A stretch of 64,000 nucleotides of DNA from Micrococcaceae bacterium Sec5.7 (lineage in GTDB: Bacteria; Actinomycetota; Actinomycetes; Actinomycetales; Micrococcaceae). Made by a program: the position numbers and the translations under genes. The stretch lies in assembly GCA_039636785.1 (NCBI GenBank), contig CP144169.1, positions 4,092,001-4,156,000 on the forward strand, given 5' to 3'. The notes below the pieces were generated by a model that saw nothing but the letters and a program-made list of their open reading frames with translations, had not been told where the DNA came from and made no database searches. Shown piece after piece: positions 50,904 to 59,312 of the stretch (positions are counted from its first letter, which is position 1; every line of letters starts with the position of its first letter).

Positions 50904-51083
50904 ATGGAATATGTAGCTGTGCTGCTGCCCTCATTAGTGGTGGGTCTCATTTTCTGGTTCGCCATGAAATCGATCTTTAACGCCGATAAGTCCGAGCGCC
51001 GCGCTGAGGCCCGCGCCCAGGCCGAGGCGGACGCCCTGAATGCCGGTCCAGATGCCGGCCAGTCTGACGACCCGGACAAATAG
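50904..51083 (+). CDS. 59-residue single-pass membrane protein
   Basis: A short gene starting at ATG 50904, 2 bases after the lysS stop, and ending at TAG 51081-51083. The product begins MEYVAVLLPSLVVGLIFWF, a membrane helix of about 18 residues, followed by a highly charged Ala/Glu/Arg helix and an acidic Asp-rich end. The layout (N-out helix, cytoplasmic charged tail) and coupling to lysS support a real gene. Similar unnamed small proteins are found beside lysS in relatives, as far as I recall. Function unknown. Confidence 0.65.
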   Translation: MEYVAVLLPSLVVGLIFWFAMKSIFNADKSERRAEARAQAEADALNAGPDAGQSDDPDK

Positions 51084-51137
51084 CGAGCCTGCATTTTTCT
51101 GCGGATTTCGACAGGAACCATTTCCCGTTTTGACGCG

Positions 51138-51166
51138 TTGCCATATCGGGGGAGATACTTTATACA
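51138..51166 (+). promoter_or_regulatory. Promoter of lsr2
   Basis: TTGCCA (51138-51143) and TATACA (51161-51166) are separated by exactly 17 bases. This is one of the best sigma-70-like promoters in the window, about 50 bases before the lsr2 ATG; an AAAGAGAG ribosome site lies in between. Confidence 0.65.
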
Positions 51167-51217
51167 GTTACATCCTGCTTTTCTGAATACACCGACTTTC
51201 CCAAAGAGAGATTATTC

Positions 51218-51544
51218 ATGGCACAGAAAGTAAACATCATCCTTGTGGATGATCTGGATGGGGGATCCGCGGACGAAACTGTCCGTTTTGGCCTTGACGG
51301 CGTCAGTTATGAAATTGACCTGTCATCGGCCAATGCTTCAGAGCTGCGTTCTGCTCTCAAGCGAGTTGTTACATCGGGCCGCAAAACGTCCACCGGTCGC
51401 GCCACCCGCAATAAGGTCACTGCCGGACGGAACCAGGACTCGGCTCAGATACGCCAGTGGGCCCGGGAGAACGGCTACACGGTTAACAGCCGCGGCCGCA
51501 TCCAGGCGGAAATCCAGGAAGCGTACCAAAAGGCGAATTCCTAG
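51218..51544 (+). CDS. lsr2: Lsr2 nucleoid-associated protein
   Basis: A 108-residue H-NS-like protein that coats AT-rich and foreign DNA in Actinobacteria. The N-terminal dimerisation part (KVNIILVDDLDGGSADETVRFGLDG) and the C-terminal AT-hook-like RGR in VNSRGRIQAE (about residues 93-95), preceded by IRQWARENGY, are diagnostic. It has its own strong promoter and terminator, so it is a monocistronic, probably highly expressed gene. Confidence 0.96.
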   Translation: MAQKVNIILVDDLDGGSADETVRFGLDGVSYEIDLSSANASELRSALKRVVTSGRKTSTGRATRNKVTAGRNQDSAQIRQWARENGYTVNSRGRIQAEIQEAYQKANS

Positions 51545-51567
51545 CGCTGTACTCACACGGAGTCATA

Positions 51568-51604
51568 AGCCAAGCCCCTGCCAATTGGCGGGGCTTGGCT
51601 TTTT
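51568..51604 (+). terminator. Intrinsic terminator of lsr2
   Basis: AGCCAAGCCCC (51568-51578) pairs with GGGGCTTGGCT (51590-51600), followed by TTTT. The loop contains a second perfect palindrome, GCCAATTGGC (51580-51589), which can extend the stem. It begins 23 bases after the lsr2 stop. Confidence 0.85.
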
Positions 51605-52031
51605 CGTGCTTCTGATCTGCAACTGGCCTTATTGTGCCGTGACCACGCAGGATATTGACCGGAGTACATTCATGCGCGGGCCGGAACTTGCAGCTTCAAT
51701 AAATCCGACTTAGTCCGATTCTGCATGTGGGTAAGCCGTCCGAAGCCACGCTGAACAATGCATCCCGGCATAAGCAGCGGACTTAGTTAGAAGCAGGCGC
51801 TCCCACACCCATTCGTGCGCAGGGAAATGCCGCAGCCAGGGCCTGTGCGTGCCATAGCCCGGCGTGGACATTGACTCATGCCAACCTCCGCTGCAGGCTC
51901 CCGCTATCACGACCCAGCAGACCCCGCGCACCGGCCTGATCCCGTCACGGTTTCCCCCGTGGCGAACAAGCCCCTAAAAACGTTCACCGCCACGTAGCAT
52001 CAAAGTACGTCGTAGCTAGGAGTGTGGCGAA
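51605..52031. other. Intergenic region before clpC
   Basis: No convincing gene in 427 bases. It holds a 19-base near-palindrome (51702-51720, AATC-c-GACT-t-AGTC-c-GATT), an imperfect inverted repeat of CGTGGCGAAC with GTTCACCGCCACG in the last 80 bases before clpC, and AGGAG about 10 bases before the clpC ATG. The GGCGAAC element recalls ClgR-type sites of other actinobacterial clp promoters, but I cannot confirm it. Confidence 0.5.
51702..51720. promoter_or_regulatory. 19-base near-palindrome upstream of clpC
   Basis: AATC, c, GACT, t, AGTC, c, GATT: symmetric around 51711 except for the paired c/c positions. It is about 310 bases before clpC and 100 after the lsr2 terminator. Confidence 0.4.
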
Positions 52032-54524
52032 ATGTTTGAGCGATTTACGGACCGTGCCCGTCGCGTAGTTGTGCTTGCCCAAGAAGAGGCACGCATGCTG
52101 AACCACAATTACATCGGTACCGAACACATCCTCTTGGGTCTGATCCATGAGGGTGAGGGCGTTGCCGCCAAAGCTCTTGAGTCCTTGAGCATTTCGCTCG
52201 ACGGCGTTCGCGAGCAGGTGCAGGAGATCATCGGCCAGGGGCAACAGGCTCCCTCCGGTCACATCCCCTTCACCCCCCGCGCCAAGAAGGTGCTTGAGCT
52301 CTCACTGCGAGAGGCCCTGCAGCTCGGCCACAACTACATCGGCACGGAGCACATCCTGCTGGGACTCATCCGCGAGGGTGAAGGCGTTGCCGCGCAGGTG
52401 CTGGTCAAGCTCGGCGCGGACCTTAACCGCGTCCGCCAGCAGGTCATCCAGCTGCTGTCCGGCTACCAGGGCAAAGAGACAAGCGGCGCAGGCGTTGGCC
52501 CCGGCCAGGCTGAAGGCACCCCTGCCGGCTCTGTTGTGCTGGACCAGTTCGGCCGCAACCTGACTCAGGCTGCGCGCGAGAACAAGCTGGACCCTGTCAT
52601 TGGTCGTGAACAGGAAATGGAACGCGTCATGCAGGTCCTTTCCCGCCGCACCAAGAACAACCCTGTGCTCATCGGTGAGCCCGGCGTCGGCAAGACGGCC
52701 GTCGTCGAAGGCCTCGCCCAGGCGATCGTCCGCGGGGACGTCCCGGAAACCATCAAGGACAAGCAGCTGTACACGCTTGACCTCGGATCCCTCGTGGCCG
52801 GCTCCCGCTACCGCGGTGACTTCGAAGAGCGCCTCAAGAAGGTTCTCAAGGAGATCCGCACCCGCGGCGACATCATCCTGTTCATTGATGAAATCCACAC
52901 CCTTGTGGGTGCCGGAGCCGCCGAAGGCGCCATTGATGCGGCCTCCATCCTGAAGCCCATGCTGGCCCGCGGTGAGCTCCAGACCATCGGCGCCACCACC
53001 CTTGATGAGTACCGCAAGCACATCGAGAAGGACGCCGCCCTGGAACGCCGCTTCCAGCCCATCCAGGTCAAGGAGCCCTCTGTTGCGCATGCAATTGAGA
53101 TCCTCAAGGGCCTGCGTGACCGCTACGAGGCACACCACCGCGTCACCATTACCGACGGCGCCCTCGTCTCCGCAGCGAAGCTCTCCGAGCGGTACATATC
53201 GGACCGCTTCCTGCCGGACAAGGCGATCGACCTCATCGACGAAGCCGGTGCGCGGCTCCGCATCCGCAGGATGACCGCCCCGCCGGAGCTTAAGGAGATG
53301 GACGAGCGCATCGCCGTACTCAAGATGGAGAAGGAGTCCGCGATTGACGCGCAGGACTTCGAAGGTGCCGCCTCTCTCCGAGACAAGGAACAGAGGCTCA
53401 TCACCGAGCGCTCCGAGAAGGAACGCCACTGGAAGACCGGCGGCATGGATGACATCTCCGAGGTTGACGAGGACCTGATCGCGGAAGTGCTCGCAAATTC
53501 CACCGGCATCCCGGTCTTCAAGCTGACCGAGGAAGAGTCCTCGCGCCTGCTGCATATGGAAGACGAACTGCACAAGCGCGTGGTGGGCCAGAACGAGGCC
53601 ATCAAGGCCCTGTCCCAGGCGATCCGCCGCACGCGTGCAGGCCTCAAGGACCCCAAGCGTCCTGGTGGCTCCTTCATCTTCGCCGGCCCCACAGGCGTCG
53701 GCAAGACCGAGCTCGCCAAGGCTCTTGCTGAATTCCTCTTCGGTGAAGAAGATGCCCTGATCACCCTTGACATGTCTGAGTACTCGGAGAAGCACACGGT
53801 GTCGCGTCTCTTCGGTGCGCCCCCGGGCTACGTTGGCTACGAGGAAGGCGGGCAGCTGACAGAGAAGGTCCGCCGCCGCCCGTTCTCCGTGGTCCTGTTC
53901 GATGAAGTGGAAAAGGCCCACGCGGACCTCTTCAACTCGCTGCTGCAGATCCTCGAAGACGGCCGCCTGACCGACAGTGCAGGCCGGGTGGTGGACTTCA
54001 AGAACACCGTGATCATCATGACCACCAACCTGGGTACCCGGGACATCTCCAAGAGCGTTGCCACCGGTTTCCAGTCCGGCACGGACACCCAGACCGGCTA
54101 CAACCGGATGCGTGCCCGGGTCACGGAGGAGCTCAAGCAGCACTTCCGTCCCGAGTTCCTGAACCGTGTTGACGACGTTGTGGTCTTCCCGCAGCTGACC
54201 CAGGACGAGATCATCGAGATCGTGGACCTCATGATGGGCCGGTTGGAGAAGCGCCTCCAAGACAAGGACATGGGTATCGAGCTCACCACCGCGGCCAAGG
54301 TGCTCCTGGCCACCCGCGGCTACGATCCAGCCATGGGTGCCCGGCCGCTGCGCCGCACCATCCAGCGCGAGATCGAGGACCAGCTCTCCGAGAAGATCCT
54401 ATTCGGAGAGATCCACGCGGGCGACATCGTGGTGGTGGATGTGGACGGCGAAGGCGACGACGCCAAGTTCACCTTCGCCGGCAACGCCAAGCCGCGTATC
54501 CCGGAGATCGCACCGAGCGTTTAG
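52032..54524 (+). CDS. clpC: ClpC AAA+ unfoldase
   Basis: An 830-residue Clp/Hsp100 ATPase that feeds substrates to ClpP and is essential in many Actinobacteria. Two N-terminal Clp repeats (LNHNYIGTEHILLGLI and LGHNYIGTEHILLGLI, near residues 25 and 100), Walker A1 GEPGVGKT (about 215-222), a UVR-type segment near 430-465 (IDAQDFEGAASLRDKEQ), Walker A2 GPTGVGKT (about 551-558) and the D2 C-terminal domain follow in order. The ClpP-contact VGF-type loop is expected in D2. Monocistronic with a hairpin after it. Confidence 0.97.
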   Translation: MFERFTDRARRVVVLAQEEARMLNHNYIGTEHILLGLIHEGEGVAAKALESLSISLDGVREQVQEIIGQGQQAPSGHIPFTPRAKKVLELSLREALQLGHNYIGTEHILLGLIREGEGVAAQVLVKLGADLNRVRQQVIQLLSGYQGKETSGAGVGPGQAEGTPAGSVVLDQFGRNLTQAARENKLDPVIGREQEMERVMQVLSRRTKNNPVLIGEPGVGKTAVVEGLAQAIVRGDVPETIKDKQLYTLDLGSLVAGSRYRGDFEERLKKVLKEIRTRGDIILFIDEIHTLVGAGAAEGAIDAASILKPMLARGELQTIGATTLDEYRKHIEKDAALERRFQPIQVKEPSVAHAIEILKGLRDRYEAHHRVTITDGALVSAAKLSERYISDRFLPDKAIDLIDEAGARLRIRRMTAPPELKEMDERIAVLKMEKESAIDAQDFEGAASLRDKEQRLITERSEKERHWKTGGMDDISEVDEDLIAEVLANSTGIPVFKLTEEESSRLLHMEDELHKRVVGQNEAIKALSQAIRRTRAGLKDPKRPGGSFIFAGPTGVGKTELAKALAEFLFGEEDALITLDMSEYSEKHTVSRLFGAPPGYVGYEEGGQLTEKVRRRPFSVVLFDEVEKAHADLFNSLLQILEDGRLTDSAGRVVDFKNTVIIMTTNLGTRDISKSVATGFQSGTDTQTGYNRMRARVTEELKQHFRPEFLNRVDDVVVFPQLTQDEIIEIVDLMMGRLEKRLQDKDMGIELTTAAKVLLATRGYDPAMGARPLRRTIQREIEDQLSEKILFGEIHAGDIVVVDVDGEGDDAKFTFAGNAKPRIPEIAPSV

Positions 54525-54568
54525 GTGTAACCGGCAGGGGCATCAAGCCCAGGCTCGCAGTCCAACCA

Positions 54569-54611
54569 AGAAGCCCCGCCCACGCCCCGCAAGGGAGCAG
54601 GCGGGGCTTCT
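54569..54611 (+). terminator. Hairpin terminator of clpC
   Basis: AGAAGCCCCGCC (54569-54580) and GGCGGGGCTTCT (54600-54611) form a perfect 12-bp stem with a 19-base loop, 45 bases after the clpC stop. No T run follows. Confidence 0.7.
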
Positions 54612-54703
54612 GCCTTGGCCCCAACCCCGGCCGATCTGAAAGCAGCGGTTCACTCGTAGAGAACTCCCTGTGATCCAGGGCACAGCCAGTGTTGAATCGG
54701 ATC

Positions 54704-56848
54704 ATGTCTTCCAATGAAACGCCCACCGGCGCCACCAGCGATTCAGAGACCCTGAACGAACAACCGCTGACCCCCTTCCACGATATGGACCACTATCTGG
54801 CGATCCCGCGCGTCAGCGGCCTGGCACTCAGTCCGGACGGTCAGCGGCTGGTAACCACGGTGTCCACGCTGAACGGAAAGGGCACAGAATTTGCCACCGC
54901 CCTGTGGGAGCTGGATCCGTCAGGGGCGAAGCACGCCCGCCGCATCACGAGGAGCGCCAAGGGCGCGGCCGGGGCTGTGTTTGCGGCCAACGGCGACGTC
55001 TATTTCACCTCCGCCCGGCCAGATCCGGACAGCCCGGACGGCGAACCCGTGAACGCACTCTGGCTGCTCCCGGCAGACGGCGGCGAAGCGCGGGTAGTCC
55101 TTTCCCGAGCCGGCGGCGTGGGCGGGGTGATGGCCGCCAAGGACGCGGACGCCACCTTTGTCAGCGCATCGGTGTTGGCCGGCTCCACCGATGAGGAGAA
55201 CGACGAGGAACGCCGGAAAGCCCGCAGTGACAACAAGGTCGCGGCCATCCTGCACAGCGAATACCCGGTGCGTTACTGGGACGCCGATCTTGGCCCTGGC
55301 CAGCCGCGCATTTTCGCCGTGGAGCCCGGCGAAGCGCAGGATCGGGGCAAGCCATCCACGGTGGACTCAGCCCCGCCCCTGAAGCTCCGGAACCTCACCC
55401 CGGACGCAGGCGCCCGGCTCCGCGAGGCCCAGCAGGTGGTCAGCCCGGACGGCAAAACCATCTACAGCAGCTTCGCCAAGCCCCTCGCGAAGGCGGATAT
55501 CCGCTCGGTCCTGGTGGCGGTCGACGTCGCCGCCGGCACGCAGAAAGTCCTGCTTGATCAGGAGGGCATGAGCTATTTCCCTGGGCCGGTCAGCCCGGAC
55601 GGCAGGACTCTGGTGGTGGTCAGTGAAAGCGACACCACTCCGCTCGAGGCGCCGCAGGTCAAGCTGCACCTGCTGGATCTTTCCAGCACGCACATCGGCG
55701 GCGACCGCCTCGCGCCGCTGGTTCACGACTGGGACCGCTGGGCCCACCCGTGCGCCTGGCTGCCGGACGGTTCGGGGCTTCTGGCCACGGCGGACGACGA
55801 CGGCGCGTCGCCGGTTTTCCGGATCGATGTTGCGGCGGGTGCCGCTCTGGAGAGTGTCACCCGGGTGACGGCCGACGCGGCGGCCTACACCGACGTCGTG
55901 GTTTCGCCGGACGGTCTCAGCGCCTATGCGCTGCGCAGTTCGTACGAATTCCCTGCGGAGGCTGTGCGGATTGACCTGGCCGCCGGCGACGTGACCAGGC
56001 TCCCTGCGCCTGCGGACCGGCCGGTGTATCAGGGGACGCTGGAGCGCGTGGAGACGACGGCGGCAGACGGATCCCGCGTTCCTGCCTACCTTGCTCTGCC
56101 GGAGGGTGCGTCAGCGGACAGCCCGGTTCCCCTGCTGCTTTGGATCCATGGCGGTCCGCTGGCTTCCTGGAATGCCTGGACCTGGCGGTGGAACCCGTGG
56201 CTGCTCACCGCGAAGGGATATGCCGTGCTGCTGCCGGATCCTGCGCTCTCCACCGGGTACGGCCAGGCGCACATACAACGTGGCTGGGGTGAGTGGGGCA
56301 AGGCGCCCTACACGGACCTGATGGCCATCACGGATGCTGTGGTGGAGCGCCAGGACATTGATGAAAGCCGCACGGCGGCCATGGGCGGATCCTTCGGCGG
56401 CTACATGGCCAACTGGGTTGCGGGCCAGACCGACCGTTTCACGGCGATCGTGACCCACGCCAGCCTGTGGGCATTGGACCAGTTCGGACCGACGACCGAC
56501 GCGTCCCAGTACTGGCTCAAGGAAATGACCGCCGAGATGGCCATGGAGAATTCCCCGCACCTGCACGTGGAGAACATCAAGACGCCCATGCTGGTGATCC
56601 ATGGCGACAAGGACTATCGCGTCCCCATCGGTGAAGGGCTGCGCCTCTGGTACGAGCTGCTGTCCAGGTCGCAGCTGGCCGCGGACGAAAACGGTCAGAC
56701 GGCCCACCGTTTCCTCTTCTACCCGGACGAGAACCACTGGATCCTGCAGCCGCAGCACGCCAAGGTCTGGTACGGCGTTGTGGAGCATTTCCTCGGCAGG
56801 AACGTCCTGGGCCAGGAGCTGCCAGTCCCGGCTGAGCTGGGGCTTTAG
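54704..56848 (+). CDS. Prolyl oligopeptidase-family (S9) serine peptidase
   Basis: A 714-residue cytoplasmic peptidase. The N-terminal two thirds form a beta-propeller with repeated LSPDG blades; the C-terminal alpha/beta-hydrolase domain has the nucleophile GGSFGGYM (about residue 563), the Asp in HGDKDYRVP and the His in DENHWI. Similar to acylaminoacyl- and dipeptidyl-peptidases. ATG 54704 is taken; GTG 54689 is in frame five codons earlier and neither has a ribosome site. The argA-like gene follows after 23 bases. Confidence 0.9.
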   Translation: MSSNETPTGATSDSETLNEQPLTPFHDMDHYLAIPRVSGLALSPDGQRLVTTVSTLNGKGTEFATALWELDPSGAKHARRITRSAKGAAGAVFAANGDVYFTSARPDPDSPDGEPVNALWLLPADGGEARVVLSRAGGVGGVMAAKDADATFVSASVLAGSTDEENDEERRKARSDNKVAAILHSEYPVRYWDADLGPGQPRIFAVEPGEAQDRGKPSTVDSAPPLKLRNLTPDAGARLREAQQVVSPDGKTIYSSFAKPLAKADIRSVLVAVDVAAGTQKVLLDQEGMSYFPGPVSPDGRTLVVVSESDTTPLEAPQVKLHLLDLSSTHIGGDRLAPLVHDWDRWAHPCAWLPDGSGLLATADDDGASPVFRIDVAAGAALESVTRVTADAAAYTDVVVSPDGLSAYALRSSYEFPAEAVRIDLAAGDVTRLPAPADRPVYQGTLERVETTAADGSRVPAYLALPEGASADSPVPLLLWIHGGPLASWNAWTWRWNPWLLTAKGYAVLLPDPALSTGYGQAHIQRGWGEWGKAPYTDLMAITDAVVERQDIDESRTAAMGGSFGGYMANWVAGQTDRFTAIVTHASLWALDQFGPTTDASQYWLKEMTAEMAMENSPHLHVENIKTPMLVIHGDKDYRVPIGEGLRLWYELLSRSQLAADENGQTAHRFLFYPDENHWILQPQHAKVWYGVVEHFLGRNVLGQELPVPAELGL

Positions 56849-56859
56849 CGTGTCCACCG

Positions 56860-56871
56860 TAAGATTGGCCT
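56860..56871 (+). promoter_or_regulatory. Leaderless promoter of the argA-like gene
   Basis: TAAGAT (56860-56865) lies 6 bases before GTG 56872, with no ribosome site. The gene can thus be expressed separately from the peptidase just upstream. Confidence 0.5.
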
Positions 56872-57381
56872 GTGACTGACTCCATCAATATCCGTCCTGC
56901 CCGCACCGGCGATGTGGCCGCCATCAAGCTGCTTGTGGCTCCTTTGGCCGAGCAGCGGATCCTGATGGCCAAGGAAACGGTGGCCTATTACGAAAGCCTG
57001 CAGGAGTTCCGGATCGCAGAGTCGGCCGGCGGCGAGGTGATCGGCTGCGGTGCCCTGCACGTGATGTGGGAAGACCTTGCTGAAGTCCGCACCCTGGCCG
57101 CGTCCGATTCGTGGCGCGGCAGGGGCGTGGGCCATGTCCTCGTGGAGAGCCTGCTGGATGAGGCGAGAGCACTGGGCGTCACGCGGGTTTTCTGCCTGAC
57201 ATTCGAGGTGGACTTCTTCAAACGGCACGGCTTCGAGGTCATGGCAGACCAGACGGCAGTGGACCCGGACGTCTACTCCGAGCTCCTGCGTTCGCATGAC
57301 GAAGGTGTTGCCGAATTCCTGGACCTGGCACGGGTGAAGCCCAATACCCTGGGTAACACGCGCATGATCAAGCATCTGTAG
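56872..57381 (+). CDS. GNAT N-acetyltransferase, ArgA-like amino-acid acetyltransferase
   Basis: A 169-residue GNAT protein. It follows the mycobacterial glutamate N-acetyltransferase (Rv2747 type) closely: AIKLLVAPLAEQRILM, YESLQEFRIAE, GCGALHVMWEDLAEVRTLA, the acetyl-CoA loop WRGRGVGHVLVESLL (about residues 80-94), LTFEVDFFKRHGF and the C-terminal GVAEFLDLARVKPNTLGNTRM. This enzyme makes N-acetylglutamate for arginine synthesis. No other arg genes are in the window. Confidence 0.88.
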   Translation: MTDSINIRPARTGDVAAIKLLVAPLAEQRILMAKETVAYYESLQEFRIAESAGGEVIGCGALHVMWEDLAEVRTLAASDSWRGRGVGHVLVESLLDEARALGVTRVFCLTFEVDFFKRHGFEVMADQTAVDPDVYSELLRSHDEGVAEFLDLARVKPNTLGNTRMIKHL

Positions 57382-57681
57382 CACCGCCCTCCACCGCCGC
57401 GCCTCCAGGGCCGCCGCCTGAAGAGCCCCGGACGAGGCTCTGTCCGAGGCCATTTTGGGGATTTCGCGACTTCCCTCATATCAATTTGATGGATAAACTG
57501 GCGGCTGTGTGTGGCTGCGAACGAACAAGGGCGGCTGACTCATGGGCGGAAGGGACAGTCATTGGGGGCTGTCCCTTCCGCCGTTTCCACATACGGATGG
57601 ACGGATCTACCGCAGCACCGGCCACGGTAGTAGGGTCAAACCACACCCTCCAGGAAGCACCGAGAGCCCAGGAGCACTGCC
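57382..57681. other. Intergenic region before dhaK
   Basis: 300 bases without a gene that I can support. It contains ATCAA-t-TTGAT (57480-57490), a perfect 11-base palindrome close to TAAACT (57494-57499), which may be a dha operator and -10, and a long hairpin at 57545-57582. Confidence 0.5.
57545..57582. terminator. 14-base-pair hairpin upstream of dhaK
   Basis: GGCGGAAGGGACAG (57545-57558) and CTGTCCCTTCCGCC (57569-57582) are perfectly complementary around a 10-base loop, followed by GTTTCC. It lies 163 bases after the argA-like stop and 100 before dhaK: a terminator or an mRNA leader structure. Confidence 0.55.
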
Positions 57682-58683
57682 ATGAAGAAGCTCATCAATG
57701 ATCCCCGTGCCGTGGTTGACGAATCCGTCGAAGGCTTTGGCCTTGCTCATGCGGATCTCGTGACCATCAGTGCGGAACCGAAATTCATCACGCGCAAGGA
57801 CGCGCCCGTCGCCGGGAAAGTGGGACTGGTTTCCGGCGGAGGCAGCGGGCATGAACCCCTGCACGCCGGCTTTGTGGGGTTGGGGATGCTCGACGCCGCC
57901 GTGCCGGGTGCCGTTTTCACCTCGCCGACGCCGGACCAGATCATTCCGGCCACGCTCGCCGTCAACTCCGGCGCGGGGGTGGTCCATATCGTCAAGAACT
58001 ACACCGGCGACGTCCTGAACTTCGAAACTGCCGCGGAAATGGCACAGGCGGAGGGCGTTGAAGTCCGCACCGTGCTGGTCAACGACGACGTCGCCGTGGA
58101 GGATTCGCTGTATACGGCCGGCCGGCGCGGCGTGGGTGGAACCGTTCTGGTGGAAAAGATCGCCGGCGCCGCGGCCGAGCGCGGGGATGCCCTTGATGCC
58201 GTTGCTGCGATCGGGGACCGCGTCAACCAGAACGTCCGCACCATGGGTGTGGCATTGTCTGCCTGCACCGTCCCGCACGCGGGGGTGCCCAGCTTCGACC
58301 TCGAGGAAAACGAAATCGAGATCGGCATCGGCATCCACGGCGAACCGGGCAGGCACCGGATCCCCATGGAAAACGCGGACGGGATCACCGACCGCCTGCT
58401 GGAACCCGTCCTCAGCGATCTGGGCGTTGCCTCCGGCGAAAAGGTGCTCCTGTTCGTCAACGGAATGGGCGGAACTCCGCTGAGCGAGCTCTATATTGTG
58501 TACCGCCGGGCCGTGCAGGTGCTGACGGAGAAGGGCATCACGGTCGAGCGCTCATTGGTGGGCAACTACATCACCGCCCTGGAGATGCAGGGCTGCTCCA
58601 TTTCCGTGCTGCGGCTGGACGATGAGCTGACCGGACTTTGGGACGCTCCGGTGCACACCGCTGCCCTGCGCTGGGGAGTCTAG
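57682..58683 (+). CDS. dhaK: Dihydroxyacetone kinase subunit DhaK
   Basis: A 333-residue substrate-binding subunit. It holds dihydroxyacetone through a covalent hemiaminal to a His, visible in IGIHGEPGR (His about residue 219). LVSGGGSGHEPLHAGFVG (about 49-66) and VKNYTGDVLNF are family motifs. With DhaL and DhaM it phosphorylates dihydroxyacetone from PEP. AGGAG-like GCCCAGGAGCACTGCC precedes ATG 57682. It is first of the dhaKLM operon. Confidence 0.96.
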   Translation: MKKLINDPRAVVDESVEGFGLAHADLVTISAEPKFITRKDAPVAGKVGLVSGGGSGHEPLHAGFVGLGMLDAAVPGAVFTSPTPDQIIPATLAVNSGAGVVHIVKNYTGDVLNFETAAEMAQAEGVEVRTVLVNDDVAVEDSLYTAGRRGVGGTVLVEKIAGAAAERGDALDAVAAIGDRVNQNVRTMGVALSACTVPHAGVPSFDLEENEIEIGIGIHGEPGRHRIPMENADGITDRLLEPVLSDLGVASGEKVLLFVNGMGGTPLSELYIVYRRAVQVLTEKGITVERSLVGNYITALEMQGCSISVLRLDDELTGLWDAPVHTAALRWGV

Positions 58684-58685
58684 CG

Positions 58686-59312
58686 GTGGGACTGGACGTC
58701 AACTGGGCGGTGAAGTGGCTGACCCTGTCCGCCCAGGCCATGGCGGAACACCGTGTTGAGCTCATCGAGCTGGACCGCGCAATCGGGGATTCGGATCATG
58801 GCGAAAACATGGACCGCGGCTTCCAGGCAGTTCTGAACAAACTGGCCGAATCACCGCCGGAAACACCAGGCGCCGCGCTTAAGCTGACCGCCATGACCCT
58901 GATGTCCAAGGTGGGCGGAGCTGCCGGCCCCCTGTACGGCACAGCGTTCCTGCGGGCTGCCACGGCGCTGGGTGACACGCCCGACGTCGACGCCCCGGCG
59001 CTTGCGGCTGCCCTGGCGGCGGCGCGCGACGGCATTGTGGCCCGAGGCAAGGCCGAATCAGGGGACAAAACCATGGTGGATGCATGGACGCCGGCGGTGG
59101 AAGCGGCCGAGGCTGCCGCCACTGACGGTGACGTGCTGGCCGTGCTGATTGCTGCCGCCGAAGCCGCCGAGGCCGGGGCGGTTGCCACCGATCCGCTCGT
59201 TGCCCGCAAAGGCCGCGCCAGCTACCTGGGGGAGCGCAGCGCCGGTCACCGTGATCCGGGCGCAGCATCCAGCGCACTGATTCTCCGCGCAGCCGCCGGG
59301 GCCGCAGCATGA
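58686..59312 (+). CDS. dhaL: Dihydroxyacetone kinase subunit DhaL
   Basis: A 208-residue ADP-binding subunit. IGDSDHGENMDRGF (about residues 33-46) carries the Asp residues that hold Mg-ADP, and GGAAGPLYGTAFL and DPGAASSALIL complete the nucleotide site. ADP stays bound and is rephosphorylated by DhaM. GTG 58686 lies 2 bases after the dhaK stop, and its end overlaps dhaM (ATGA). Confidence 0.95.
   Translation: MGLDVNWAVKWLTLSAQAMAEHRVELIELDRAIGDSDHGENMDRGFQAVLNKLAESPPETPGAALKLTAMTLMSKVGGAAGPLYGTAFLRAATALGDTPDVDAPALAAALAAARDGIVARGKAESGDKTMVDAWTPAVEAAEAAATDGDVLAVLIAAAEAAEAGAVATDPLVARKGRASYLGERSAGHRDPGAASSALILRAAAGAAA

Noticed and set aside
51710..51931. 73-codon minus-strand frame before clpC
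   Set aside because: No ribosome site, Trp/His-rich composition unlike genes here, and no recognisable features.
52302..54260. 652-codon minus-strand frame inside clpC
   Set aside because: Shadow of clpC with the same GC-codon cause; no ribosome site and no motifs.
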